Below are positions 22,798 to 31,554 of a stretch of DNA of 64,000 nucleotides, one piece after another; the stretch's first letter is position 1, and every line of letters starts with the position of its first letter. This DNA comes from Oscillospiraceae bacterium (GTDB lineage: Bacteria > Bacillota > Clostridia > Oscillospirales > Ruminococcaceae): NCBI GenBank assembly GCA_022508895.1, contig JAFLUH010000001.1, positions 1 through 64,000 of the forward strand. The letters are read 5' to 3'. A program made the position numbers and the translations under genes. Under the pieces are notes generated by a model. It was not told the origin of the DNA. It saw nothing but the letters and a program-made list of their open reading frames with translations, and did no database searches.

Positions 22798-24842
22798 AGA
22801 TAGGATTTTATCCCCGACTTGCCGCAGGCAGTATCCGAAAAAACAAGCGGATGTTTCTCCCCTATATCCTTATCTGCACAGGCATGGTAATGATGTTTTA
22901 CATTATCATTTTTTTGGCAGCGAGCGATGCGGTCTCACAGTTGAGCGGAGGGTCAACCATAAAGGAGATCTTTGCGCTTGGAAGCTGGGTGATTGCGATT
23001 TTTGCAGGAATATTTCTGTTTTACACCAATTCCTTTCTGATCCGCCGCCGTAAAAAGGAATTTGGACTTTACAACATTCTCGGCATGGGCAAGGGGAATA
23101 TCGGGCGCATACTGTTCTGGGAAACGCTGATAATCGCATTTCTTTCCATCGCTGTAGGTCTGCTGGTAGGGATACTGTTTTCCAAGCTGGCAGAATTAGG
23201 GCTTGTGAATATGATACACGGGGACGTGAGCTTTGACTTTTCGGTGTCTGTGTTGGCTATCGTAAGGACAGCACAGGTCTTTGGAATTATTTTTGTTCTG
23301 CTTCTGCTCAATTCAATCCGTCAGGTCAGATTTTCCAGCGCAATCAGCCTGCTGCGCAGTGAAAACACAGGAGAAAAACCGCCGAAAGGCAACTGGTTCA
23401 TGGGAATATCGGGACTTCTGATATTGGGCAGTGCATATTACATTGCCGTTACGATACAAGACCCTGTTGTGGCGCTTGTTATGTTCTTTGTGGCTGTAGT
23501 AATGGTCATTGTCGGAACATATCTGATAATGATAGCAGGCTCTGTGCTGTTCTGCCGCATATTGCAGAAGAAAAAAAGCTACTATTACAAGCCCAGTCAC
23601 TTTGTATCGGTCTCCTCAATGGTTTACCGCATGAAGCGCAACGGGGCAGGGCTTGCCTCCATCTGTATCTTAGCTACCATGGTGCTTGTTATGATGGCTT
23701 CTACTGCCAGTCTGTATTTTGGTGAGGAGTACGCTATTAAAAATCGTTATCCCCGAGATATAAACCTGAGCCTTTTTATGGAAGATGTGTCTGATTTATC
23801 CGATGAAAATGTTGCCGCTTTTCAGGGCGATATTTTAGCTTTTCTGGAAAGATACAGCGTTACTCCCGAAAATGACTACTGCTACCGCAGCGCTTCGATA
23901 GCAGGGCATTTGGACGGTAACACAGTGGAAACGGACGTTACACAGCTTGACGAATTTGATTTGAGTACTTATTCTGATGTGTACCAGTTCCGCTTCGTTC
24001 CTCTTTCAGATTATAATGAAATGGCAGGGACGCAGGAAGCCCTGTCTGATGGAGAAGCACTGCTTTATTCCAACGGAAAGGCATACCGTGAGGACACAAT
24101 ATCCTTTAATCACGGCAGCACTTTTCGCATTAAAAAATGCTTGGATTCCTTTGCAGTCGATGGAGAAGCGGCAGCGCAGGTTATATCGAGCATATATATT
24201 GTTGTTCCCGATTTAGAGCAGGCGATAAAGGGGCTGGACACGCTTGTGGACTATAACGGCAACCGTATGATTACGATGGAATGGCTGTACAACTTCGACA
24301 TAGGCATTGAGCCGGAACAGCAGACGGAAGTGTACTACGGCATTTGGGATATTATTGTTGGTATTGCCGGCGGTGAAGATGAACATATCGGTTATTCCGT
24401 CAGATATCGGGAATACGAACGTGAGAGCTTTTACAGCTTATACGGGGCGCTGTTTTATATCGGTATAATCCTCAGCATCGTGTTTATAATCGCCGCCGTG
24501 CTTATCATTTACTACAAGCAGATTTCCGAAGGCTACGAGGATCAGGCACGCTTTGAGATAATGCAGAAAGTCGGTATGACGAAGCGTGAGATACGAAAGA
24601 GCATAAATTCACAGCTTTTGACTGTTTTTTTCCTTCCGCTGATATTTGCCGCCATGCACCTTGCCTTTGCTTTTCCTATCATCAGTAAGCTGCTGCTGGC
24701 ATTTAATCTCAACAATGTGATGCTGTTTGCTGTAACAACGGTGATTTGTTTTATAGTGTTTGCTGTGTTTTATCTGATTGTTTATCGGATAACTTCCAAC
24801 GCTTATTACAATATCGTCAGCGGTGTGAGGGAGGATATGTGA
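22794..24842 (+). CDS. BceB-like FtsX-family ABC transporter permease
   Basis: The 682-aa protein has about ten membrane helices: one near 18-40, several between 55 and 300, then a large extracellular domain (~320-535) between helices 7 and 8, and three C-terminal helices. This topology, the FtsX domains (YNILGMGKGNIGRILFWE, MQKVGMTKREIRKSINSQ) and the upstream BceRS-like pair identify a BceB-type exporter or sensor for antimicrobial peptides. The peptide specificity, normally set by the extracellular domain, cannot be read here. Confidence 0.92.
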   Translation: MKIGFYPRLAAGSIRKNKRMFLPYILICTGMVMMFYIIIFLAASDAVSQLSGGSTIKEIFALGSWVIAIFAGIFLFYTNSFLIRRRKKEFGLYNILGMGKGNIGRILFWETLIIAFLSIAVGLLVGILFSKLAELGLVNMIHGDVSFDFSVSVLAIVRTAQVFGIIFVLLLLNSIRQVRFSSAISLLRSENTGEKPPKGNWFMGISGLLILGSAYYIAVTIQDPVVALVMFFVAVVMVIVGTYLIMIAGSVLFCRILQKKKSYYYKPSHFVSVSSMVYRMKRNGAGLASICILATMVLVMMASTASLYFGEEYAIKNRYPRDINLSLFMEDVSDLSDENVAAFQGDILAFLERYSVTPENDYCYRSASIAGHLDGNTVETDVTQLDEFDLSTYSDVYQFRFVPLSDYNEMAGTQEALSDGEALLYSNGKAYREDTISFNHGSTFRIKKCLDSFAVDGEAAAQVISSIYIVVPDLEQAIKGLDTLVDYNGNRMITMEWLYNFDIGIEPEQQTEVYYGIWDIIVGIAGGEDEHIGYSVRYREYERESFYSLYGALFYIGIILSIVFIIAAVLIIYYKQISEGYEDQARFEIMQKVGMTKREIRKSINSQLLTVFFLPLIFAAMHLAFAFPIISKLLLAFNLNNVMLFAVTTVICFIVFAVFYLIVYRITSNAYYNIVSGVREDM

Positions 24843-24871
24843 TGCCAAACTCGGATATTATATGTAAGAAA

Positions 24872-24903
24872 AAGGGCTGATAGTCGACAGACCATCAGCG
24901 CCT
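24872..24903. terminator. Probable bidirectional terminator between bceB-like gene and the GLUG gene
   Basis: GGCTGATaGTC pairs with GACcATCAGCgCC around a 4-nt loop, flanked by an A-run and TTCTT. It lies between convergent genes. Confidence 0.55.
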
Positions 24904-24925
24904 TCTTCAAACGCACTGAACTTTT

Positions 24926-27385
24926 TTACCGCCTTCTGCAATTTCTGCCCGACCGTCCTTTAAGCGGTTTGATAAGCCACAGAACAGCTCCGGCAGAGAA
25001 CAACAGCAGGGTCGCCTGAGCTCCCGAATAGTTGTTGACGCCTGTTAGCGGCACATTACCCATAGGATCGTCTGAGCCACCGTCATTATAAGGCAATTCC
25101 CAGTTCACCTTAACAGTGATAGTAAAATCCTCATAGTTTTTCATACCGTTAGCCATGATGACCACGGTATCCGATTCGGGATCACTGCTGTCATTGGTCA
25201 CCAGCGTCAGTATCCCGTCGCCAGCCTCTGCGCCGGCAAGTCCGGAATACCGATCGGGAACAACGGTAAACGCTGCTTCGTCTGCTATTATGTCAAGATG
25301 CTTCGGGAAACCTTCCGGCTCGGTCAGGTCAACAGTCTCGGTTTTCCCCGCCCGATCGCGGTAAATGGTCACGTTGTCTTTCAGATCTTCTACCTCTGCC
25401 TTAACGATCTCGACTGTCATTTTTTCCGGAGTGACCAGAGCGTTGTAATTATCACCCAGCGTAACTGTATACCAGACGTCGTAGGTATCGACATCGGTTC
25501 CGACGAGAGTGCTGAGAGGTTCAGAGATGCTGTTTTTATCAGCACCATACGTCATTCTGCCGACGACTGTAGTGCCCGGTACGATGGCTGACTCCAGCGG
25601 CTGAGCTTCACCGGTGTAGGTGAGAGGTTCCACATCGCTATTGACAGCGGGCAAGGTGAACTCCCGAAGAAATTCCTCCTTGAAAACGGGTCGACCAAGC
25701 AGCTCGCTGTACTCCCAGACGTCATCGGTCTCATTCAGCAGCTCCGCTAACGGCGCCCCCTGCTCCGGGGACTGCTCATGGAATTCATCAATAGTTTTTG
25801 CCACCGCTTCGCCGCTTCCGTACCCGATCCCCGTTCCATTTGAATGGCTTCGTATGCCTTTATCGGTATCGTCGAGGAAATAGCAGTTCTGCACCGGACT
25901 TCTGCTTCCGATATATCCCACAACGCTGCCGCTGTTGCCGGATCCCGAAACAAAGCCGATATTGTAGCAGTTTCTCAATGTGGAGGTACTGCTGCCGATA
26001 TTATTGTTATTCTCTCCCACAACGCCGCCGCAGGCACTGCCGCCGGAGGTGCTTGTGCTCGGGCTGCTTCTTGTGACCGTGCCCATGTTATAGAGGTTTT
26101 CTGCCGTGGAACCCCATCGGCTGTATCCAACAACACCGCCGATACGGTTTCCCACGCCGTCGATGCTGCCGGAATTAAAGCAGACGCTGACCATGCCCCT
26201 GCTGTTTATTCCCACAACTCCGGCGACCGTAGCGTTAGCGCCGATATCTCCCAGGTTACAGCAATATTCCACCGTACCGAAGCAGTTTGCGCCGACGATC
26301 CCGCCAACGCAGTTGCCGCCGTCAATGGAGCTTCCGACGGAGCCGCTGTTGCTGCAATACCGCACTCTGGGGCAGTCATCGGTGAAATAAGATACATTAT
26401 CGTTGAAATCGCCGTTGGACCCGACAATGCCTCCGAGGAACAAATTGTTGTTAAATTGGTTTGATGCGCTGCAGCTGACAGATCCCGCATTATCGCACCG
26501 GCTTACCGTACCGTTTCCCCGATTGAGACCCACGATACCGCCCACATAGGCGTTGCTGTTTTCAACATGACCGTAGTTATGGCATTCCGTCACGGTCCCA
26601 CCGTCATTCCTACCCACGATGCCGCCCACATTCAGACCGGTGGTATCACTGCCCGCAAATCCTCGGTTGGTGCAGCTTTCCACCAAGGCGTCCGAGCCGC
26701 CGTTATATCCCACAATTCCGCCGACGTCTGCGTGACCTGAAACGGGTCTTGTATCCTCATTTAAACAACTGCTCACCGTTCCGGTATTGTATCCCACGAC
26801 ACCTCCTATATATTGACCGGAGCTTCCGCCGTCCACATTGATATCTACAGTGCAGTTTTCTATCGTGCCGGAGTTGTACCCCGCGATGGCACCCACATAG
26901 GAACCGCCCGTAACATCGGCTTCATTCTTATTACCGCCGCCGGTCACGGTGAGATTTTTGATTTTGCCGCCTTTTCCTACATAGCCGAACAGACCCTGAT
27001 AATTGTTGTCGGAGCTTATATACAGCCCGCCGATCTTATTCCCGCCGCCGTCAAAGATACCGTTGAACGGATCGGCGGCGGTGCCGATGGGCGTCCATTT
27101 GCCGCTGAGGACGATATCCGTTGTCAGCCTGTAATATACGCCTGATTTATCATCTCCGCCGTTGACTGTTTCCGCAAGCTTTTTGAGGTCATTTTCAGAT
27201 GATATCTCAACAGCTTCGTAGGTTATACCGCCCTCAGGTTCGGTATAGCTGAGATATGACTTGTGTTTTGTATGGTTTGGGAAAAGCCCGTTATTATCTG
27301 CTGCCGTTGCTGCCGCTGCTTCGACGGGAAGCAGAGACAGGCACAGAGACAGCGAAAGCATGACGTTTAAAATTCCTCGTCTCAT
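24926..27385 (-). CDS. Secreted GLUG-repeat surface protein with a C-terminal sorting signal
   Basis: The 819-aa protein has a signal peptide (residues 1-~26, ending AAAATA), a region with FNGIFDGGGNKIGGLYI and LFGYVGKGGKIKNLTV, then about ten GLUG-type repeats (GGIVGYNxG with CxN spacing) to ~540, forming a predicted beta-helix, followed by MBG-like beta domains ~570-770. The C-terminus is VPLTGV, a hydrophobic helix and an Arg/Lys-rich tail, fitting an LPXTG-like sortase substrate. GLUG proteins are often adhesins or extracellular-matrix proteins. GAGAAT is the only weak ribosome site (AAGGAG lies 8 nt before the ATG). Ligand unknown. Confidence 0.85.
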   Translation of the reverse strand: MRRGILNVMLSLSLCLSLLPVEAAAATAADNNGLFPNHTKHKSYLSYTEPEGGITYEAVEISSENDLKKLAETVNGGDDKSGVYYRLTTDIVLSGKWTPIGTAADPFNGIFDGGGNKIGGLYISSDNNYQGLFGYVGKGGKIKNLTVTGGGNKNEADVTGGSYVGAIAGYNSGTIENCTVDINVDGGSSGQYIGGVVGYNTGTVSSCLNEDTRPVSGHADVGGIVGYNGGSDALVESCTNRGFAGSDTTGLNVGGIVGRNDGGTVTECHNYGHVENSNAYVGGIVGLNRGNGTVSRCDNAGSVSCSASNQFNNNLFLGGIVGSNGDFNDNVSYFTDDCPRVRYCSNSGSVGSSIDGGNCVGGIVGANCFGTVEYCCNLGDIGANATVAGVVGINSRGMVSVCFNSGSIDGVGNRIGGVVGYSRWGSTAENLYNMGTVTRSSPSTSTSGGSACGGVVGENNNNIGSSTSTLRNCYNIGFVSGSGNSGSVVGYIGSRSPVQNCYFLDDTDKGIRSHSNGTGIGYGSGEAVAKTIDEFHEQSPEQGAPLAELLNETDDVWEYSELLGRPVFKEEFLREFTLPAVNSDVEPLTYTGEAQPLESAIVPGTTVVGRMTYGADKNSISEPLSTLVGTDVDTYDVWYTVTLGDNYNALVTPEKMTVEIVKAEVEDLKDNVTIYRDRAGKTETVDLTEPEGFPKHLDIIADEAAFTVVPDRYSGLAGAEAGDGILTLVTNDSSDPESDTVVIMANGMKNYEDFTITVKVNWELPYNDGGSDDPMGNVPLTGVNNYSGAQATLLLFSAGAVLWLIKPLKGRSGRNCRRR

Positions 27386-27691
27386 AATTTATTCTCCTTA
27401 GGGACGATTATGCCGAAAAATTGGTTTTTTCGTCTGTTTTTAGTATGTACGTTTTTTGCTCTATTATGATTTTCAGGCAATATCAATACAAAGAAATAAT
27501 AGAATAACCGATCAGATCGCTCCGCAAATAGTTGACACAGTTGTTTCGGACAGCAGTTTCCGGTAAACACAAATAATTACATATCCAAATAAGGACCCAC
27601 CGTCCAAGCTTTTCGGCTCGGACAGTGGGTCCGCTTTTTTAACTATCTCATTTTGACAGTATTATGCAAGTATCCGCCTTTATCTATCCTT
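27386..27691. other. Intergenic region with an isolated terminator hairpin
   Basis: This gap upstream of the GLUG gene holds no convincing ORF. Its one clear feature is GGACCCACcGTCC-aAGC / GCTcGGACaGTGGGTCC (27593-27632) with a T-run on the plus strand (27635-27640). No plus-strand gene precedes it. A TTGACA at 27532 lacks a matching -10. Confidence 0.5.
27593..27640 (+). terminator. Isolated strong terminator-like hairpin
   Basis: A stem of about 15 bp with two internal mismatches, loop TTTTCG, and a plus-strand tail of six T residues. On the minus strand the tail is poor (TTATTT), so as a terminator for the DUF3592 gene it would be weak. Confidence 0.7.
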
Positions 27692-28381
27692 CTAAAACAG
27701 CATATTATATGAGACCAGAAATAATACCCCCATGACTGTAAACGCCGCCCCTATAACAAACAGCAGTATTCGTACAGACTTTACAGGCCGATAAAGCTCT
27801 TCGGGTTTATCAGGATTCATCAGCAGCCGATAAACCGCTCCTACTTTTGGTACACTGAGGTTTGTGTATGTGCTTTCCTTGTATGTATACACATTTCCAT
27901 TGTGATCATACTCCCATGTGGGAGCGTAAGTTATCGTCCTTCTGCCTTTGCTTGACCTTGATATATGGCGATCCAGACGTATACATACAGCCTCAATGTT
28001 CACAGTAAATACTTTCATCTTGAGCCTGTGTATGACAGGCGGCAAAGCGACAAGACCGATGCCTACCAACACAAAAACGCTTAAAAAGCAGTTTACGGCA
28101 AGTCTTTCAACAAACTCGGATTCCAGTTCATCGCTGTTTTCGGCGATCATCAGCAAAGCAGGAATAACTATCATCAGCAGTCCCAGAACGGGGAACAGCA
28201 GTATCGGAATGCTTTTCAACGACATTTTTTGCGAAAACAGAACGAACAGACCGAAGATAAAGAACACCGCTCCTATGCATATAATGGCTATTCTTGGCTC
28301 AGTCTTATGAAAGATGATCGCACCGATGCAGCCGCCGATAAACACTGTAACGATAAATATTGATTTCAGCTTATCAAGCAT
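27692..28381 (-). CDS. DUF3592-type membrane protein
   Basis: The 229-aa protein has four hydrophobic segments in the first half (about residues 5-25, 30-48, 55-75, 95-118), a soluble beta-rich stretch with TYAPTWEYDHNGNVYTYKES and VGAVYRLLMNPDKPEELY, which is the DUF3592 pattern, and a final helix (~205-226). Function unknown. It stands alone between the GLUG gene and tRNA-Leu. Confidence 0.75.
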   Translation of the reverse strand: MLDKLKSIFIVTVFIGGCIGAIIFHKTEPRIAIICIGAVFFIFGLFVLFSQKMSLKSIPILLFPVLGLLMIVIPALLMIAENSDELESEFVERLAVNCFLSVFVLVGIGLVALPPVIHRLKMKVFTVNIEAVCIRLDRHISRSSKGRRTITYAPTWEYDHNGNVYTYKESTYTNLSVPKVGAVYRLLMNPDKPEELYRPVKSVRILLFVIGAAFTVMGVLFLVSYNMLF

Positions 28382-28533
28382 AATGATAAATCCTTACAAA
28401 CTAATATTTACATCAGCTGTGAGCGTACATTAAAACCCATAATGGACTTATATTATTGAGACCAAAAAAATTTTTAAGCCCCATAACGTAAAGTGAAGCA
28501 CAGACCGACACTACGCTGCGTCTTGCACTATGT
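28382..28533. other. Region downstream of the tRNA-Leu element
   Basis: On the tRNA-Leu strand this stretch continues from the structured element. It contains CGTAGTG / CAC-TTTACG pairing and ends in TTAAAAATTTTTTT (about 28458-28482), a possible terminator. No ORF is supported. Confidence 0.4.
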
Positions 28534-28640
28534 GCCCAATATTGCGGTCATGCGAAGCATGATGAATTCCCTTAATGGTAATTCAGGCAATGTTGGGCGT
28601 ACTTTAAGGGGGAGTTGCTTGCGGCTTCCCCTTAAAGTAC
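28534..28640 (-). ncRNA. tRNA-linked structured element, Leu copy
   Basis: Starting one base after the tRNA-Leu CCA, the minus strand folds as a long hairpin (GTACTTTAAGGGG / CCCCTTAAAGTAC) and then a three-way junction: outer stem GCCCAACATTGC / GCAATATTGGGC with one C-A mismatch, hairpin A TGAATT...AATTCA with loop ATTAA, and hairpin B TCATGC-TTC-GCATGA. A homologous copy follows tRNA-Trp at 39133-39240, with compensatory changes in every stem. Whether it acts as RNA or is a mobile DNA palindrome is not known. Confidence 0.7.
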
Positions 28641-28724
28641 TTGGTGCGCCTGACAGGACTTGAACCTGCACGGTTTCCCACCGGAACCTAAATCCGGCGC
28701 GTATGCCAATTTCGCCACAGGCGC
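28641..28724 (-). tRNA. tRNA-Leu (anticodon TAG)
   Basis: An 84-nt tRNA with acceptor GCGCCTG / CAGGCGC, discriminator A and encoded CCA, D-loop GAAATTGGCATA, anticodon stem CCGGA / TCCGG with loop TTTAGGT (anticodon TAG), a short class-II variable arm and T-loop GGTTCAAGTCC. It reads CUA/CUN leucine codons. Confidence 0.95.
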
Positions 28725-28849
28725 ACATTAAAGCTGCTGCAATAATACTTATTTACTCATTACACTCTACCATAATTCCGGATAAATGTCAAGAATGACA
28801 AAATAAAGCAGCAGTATTAGCACAAACAATAATAAAAAGCGCTAAATGC

Positions 28850-28878
28850 TTGACTAACAGCACAATTTGTGGTAAAAT
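28850..28878 (+). promoter_or_regulatory. Promoter of the kinase-to-U32 operon
   Basis: TTGACT, 17-nt spacer, TAAAAT, 33 nt before the GTG start at 28912. Confidence 0.65.
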
Positions 28879-28911
28879 TTAACTGATTATAAATCGGAGA
28901 GGTAAATAAAC

Positions 28912-29571
28912 GTGGAAAATAAGCTCATAGTCATAGAAGGCCTTGACGGAGGCGGAAAAACCACGCAGTTGGAGCTTCTCAAAAAGGATTACCCAGACTT
29001 CAGATTTATAACCTTTCCCAACTACGATTCCCCCTCGGGACAAATCGTCAGCAGCTACCTGAACGGAGCCTATAACGAGAAGGACCCGTCCGTCAGTGCC
29101 TACACCGCAAGCTGCTTTTATGCCGTTGACAGATACACAAGCTTCAAAACGGACTGGGAAAAGGACTACCTAAGCGGAAAAACCATAATCTCAGCCCGCT
29201 ACGTTAGCAGCAACGCCATATATCAGATGACAAAGCTCCCCGCTGACGATTGGGAGAACTACATGAATTGGCTGTTTGACACGGAATACAATAAATTCGG
29301 TATCCCCATGCCCTCTGCAACCGTTTTTCTTGATATGCCCCTTGAGGTGTCCAGACAGCTTCTTCTGAAACGCAACAACGGCGATGCAAAAAAGCTTGAT
29401 ATACATGAGGGTGACCTGCAATTCATGTCAGCCTGCCGCAAAGCCGCTCTTTATGTGGCAGAAAGGGAGAACTGGCAGATAATAAGCTGTGCAGAAAACG
29501 GCTCCCCCAAAACGATAGACGACATACACAAAACACTTGTCGAAAAAATAGAAGGACTGCTTAAACAATAA
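28912..29571 (+). CDS. Thymidylate kinase-like protein
   Basis: The 219-aa protein is a P-loop nucleoside-monophosphate kinase of the Tmk group: Walker A EGLDGGGKTTQ near residue 9, FPNYDSPSG near 37, a DR(Y/H) motif (VDRYTS near 73) and SARYVSSNAIYQ near 92 matching the family's DRY-S-AYQ region. It phosphorylates dTMP or a related nucleotide; the LID is unusual (KRNNGDAKKLDIHE), so the substrate could differ from the cell's main Tmk. GGAGAGG precedes the GTG start. Overlaps the next start by one base. Confidence 0.82.
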   Translation: MENKLIVIEGLDGGGKTTQLELLKKDYPDFRFITFPNYDSPSGQIVSSYLNGAYNEKDPSVSAYTASCFYAVDRYTSFKTDWEKDYLSGKTIISARYVSSNAIYQMTKLPADDWENYMNWLFDTEYNKFGIPMPSATVFLDMPLEVSRQLLLKRNNGDAKKLDIHEGDLQFMSACRKAALYVAERENWQIISCAENGSPKTIDDIHKTLVEKIEGLLKQ

Positions 29572-30446
29572 TGCTGGAATTTCGTGAGATAAAGATAGAG
29601 GACAAAGAGTGGATCAAGCCGCTGCTGGACCTTTCAGGCTACCGTGGCTGCGAATACACCTTCGGTAACAACTTCCTGTGGAGCGAGGCTTATAACATAA
29701 AAGTTGCCCGATACAAAGATTTCTATCTGGTGCAAAGTGGGGACAACTATTTCTACCCTGCAGGAAAAGGTGATATACCTGAGGTCATATCCATTCTGCG
29801 TCAACACTGCAGGGAACAGGGGAAACACCTCTGCTTTGCCAGCTCTCCCAAATCCGGAATGGAGCTGCTGAAGGAAATACACGGCGACAGCATACAGGTG
29901 ACCGAAAACCGTGATTTCTTTGATTACTGCTATAACTACGCCGACCTTGCCACCCTTGTAGGCAAGAAATTCCACTCCAAGCGCAATTTCATAAACCGCT
30001 TTGAAAACAACAGCTGGAGCTATGAGGAGATAACTCCCGAAAATATTCCCGACTGCAAGCAGATCCTGCAGCGGTGGTATGAGGAAAACAAGGAAAATGA
30101 CGACGCCTCCATGCGTCAGGAGACCTCCGTTGCAGACAAAGGCTTGGACAATTTCGCACAGCTTGACTTTGTGGGCGGACTGCTGAAGGTGGAAGGCAAG
30201 CCCGTTGCATTCACCTACGGTGAACGCATAAACGATGACACCTTTGACGTTCATGTAGAAAAAGCCCTTTCCCTGTACGACGGTTCCTACCCAATGATAA
30301 ACAAGCAGTTTGTAAGCCGCTTAAACCCCGAATACAAGTACATCAACCGTGAAGAGGACATGGGTGAGGAGAACCTGAGAAAAGCAAAGCAATCCTATCA
30401 CCCTGCCTTTATGGAAGAGAAGTTCAGAATAACTTTTAACGATTGA
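29571..30446 (+). CDS. DUF2156 (phosphatidylglycerol lysyltransferase-like GNAT) protein
   Basis: The 291-aa protein fits DUF2156, a tandem GNAT fold related to the C-terminal domain of MprF: YTFGNNFLWSEAYN near residue 25, SKRNFINRFENNSWSYEEIT near 136 and the late VEKALSLYDGSYPMINKQF and YINREEDMGEENLRKAKQSY, which are diagnostic. MprF-like members move amino acids from aminoacyl-tRNA onto lipids; free-standing members are uncharacterised. No membrane helices. It shares TAATG with the kinase gene. Confidence 0.82.
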   Translation: MLEFREIKIEDKEWIKPLLDLSGYRGCEYTFGNNFLWSEAYNIKVARYKDFYLVQSGDNYFYPAGKGDIPEVISILRQHCREQGKHLCFASSPKSGMELLKEIHGDSIQVTENRDFFDYCYNYADLATLVGKKFHSKRNFINRFENNSWSYEEITPENIPDCKQILQRWYEENKENDDASMRQETSVADKGLDNFAQLDFVGGLLKVEGKPVAFTYGERINDDTFDVHVEKALSLYDGSYPMINKQFVSRLNPEYKYINREEDMGEENLRKAKQSYHPAFMEEKFRITFND

Positions 30447-30457
30447 AAGGAGCAAAC

Positions 30458-31000
30458 ATGATCTACTGTTTTTTAGCCGACGGTTTTGAAGAAATGGAGG
30501 CTCTCTGTCCGATAGATATTCTTCGCCGGGGCGAATGTGAAGTTGTGACGGTTGGAGTAGGCGAGGAGATAATCACAGGCTCCCACGGCGTCAGCGTCTG
30601 CACCGACATAACCGCCGCCGAGATCGCTCTTGACGACAGAGTAGAGATGATAATCCTCCCGGGTGGAATGCCGGGCACCCTTAATCTTGAAAAAAACCGC
30701 TATGTTCAGCAAGCCATAGACTACTGTGCGGAGCAGGGCAAATACATTGCCGCTATCTGTGCCGCGCCGTCCATTCTCGGACACAAGGGGCTTCTGAAAG
30801 ACCGCACTGCTATATGCTTCCCCGGATTTGAGGAGCAGCTTGGCTGTAAAGCGCTTTCCTCCGACTATGTATGTGAGGACGGCAATATAATAACTGCCAA
30901 AGGCGCAGGCGTAGCGCAGGAATTTGGTCTGAAGCTTCTTGAAAAGCTGAAAGACAAGGCTGTTTCCGACAAAATAAAAGCCTCTATACAGTGCAGATGA
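30458..31000 (+). CDS. DJ-1/PfpI family protein
   Basis: The 180-aa protein is of the YajL/ThiJ-DJ-1 group: FLADGFEEMEAL near residue 4 with the conserved Glu, LPGGMPGTLNL near 68, and the nucleophile elbow AAICAAPSILG near 98 carrying the reactive Cys. Proposed roles include deglycase or chaperone activity under stress. I moved the start to the ATG at 30458, which has AAAGGAG 8 nt upstream. Overlaps the next gene by ATGA. Confidence 0.9.
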   Translation: MIYCFLADGFEEMEALCPIDILRRGECEVVTVGVGEEIITGSHGVSVCTDITAAEIALDDRVEMIILPGGMPGTLNLEKNRYVQQAIDYCAEQGKYIAAICAAPSILGHKGLLKDRTAICFPGFEEQLGCKALSSDYVCEDGNIITAKGAGVAQEFGLKLLEKLKDKAVSDKIKASIQCR

Positions 31001-31554
31001 AATCGGAATTACGCAAGCTGCTGCTCACAAAGCGCAACAGCTTTTCCGAGAACTACCGTGCAGAAGCGGGAAGCGCCGTTTGCGAAAACCGGCAGCTTAT
31101 GGAACAGCTTAACGCTGCCGATGCAGTTCTATGCTATATAAGCATAAACTCCGAGCTGCCCACAGACGGAATAATTGCCTATTGCCTGAAAAACGGCATA
31201 AAAATAGCCGCTCCCGTATGTGTCGGCGAAAATATTATATTCAAATATATAAGGAATACCGACGATTTGGAAAGGGGCACGTTTTCCGTACCCGAGCCCA
31301 AAGCCTATTGCCTTCCCGCAGAGATAACCCCTGCAGCGGTCTGCATAACTCCCGCAGTTTGTTACAACGAAAGCGGCTTTCGCATCGGCTACGGAAAAGG
31401 CTATTACGACAGATTTTTCGCACGGAACAAATGCGTTAAAATAGGTCTTTGCTATGAGGAACTTATAACAGAATTCAGCCCCGATGAAAACGACGTGGCT
31501 GTTGACATGATAGTTACTGAGCACAGGTTCAGGAGGTTGCACCATGGACAATAA
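30997..31554 (+). CDS. 5-formyltetrahydrofolate cyclo-ligase
   Basis: The 185-aa protein matches the family: KSELRKLLLTKRN at the N-terminus, phosphate/ATP-binding GFRIGYGKGYYDRF near residue 127 and LCYEELI and VDMIVTE near the C-terminus. It converts 5-formyl-THF to 5,10-methenyl-THF with ATP. The start at 30997 overlaps the previous stop (ATGA); a GTG 6 nt earlier is the alternative. It overlaps mltG by 11 nt. Confidence 0.93.
   Translation: MKSELRKLLLTKRNSFSENYRAEAGSAVCENRQLMEQLNAADAVLCYISINSELPTDGIIAYCLKNGIKIAAPVCVGENIIFKYIRNTDDLERGTFSVPEPKAYCLPAEITPAAVCITPAVCYNESGFRIGYGKGYYDRFFARNKCVKIGLCYEELITEFSPDENDVAVDMIVTEHRFRRLHHGQ

Noticed and set aside
25844-26464. Plus-strand 206-aa ORF
   Set aside because: It is antisense to the GLUG repeats; its Ala/Asp repetitiveness mirrors the repeat DNA on the other strand.
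27382-27570. Minus-strand 62-aa ORF upstream of the GLUG protein
   Set aside because: No ribosome site, AT-rich low-information sequence, and it overlaps the presumed promoter region of the GLUG gene.
29634-30254. Minus-strand 206-aa ORF
   Set aside because: Shadow of the DUF2156 gene; composition is unlike a real protein and no ribosome site is present.
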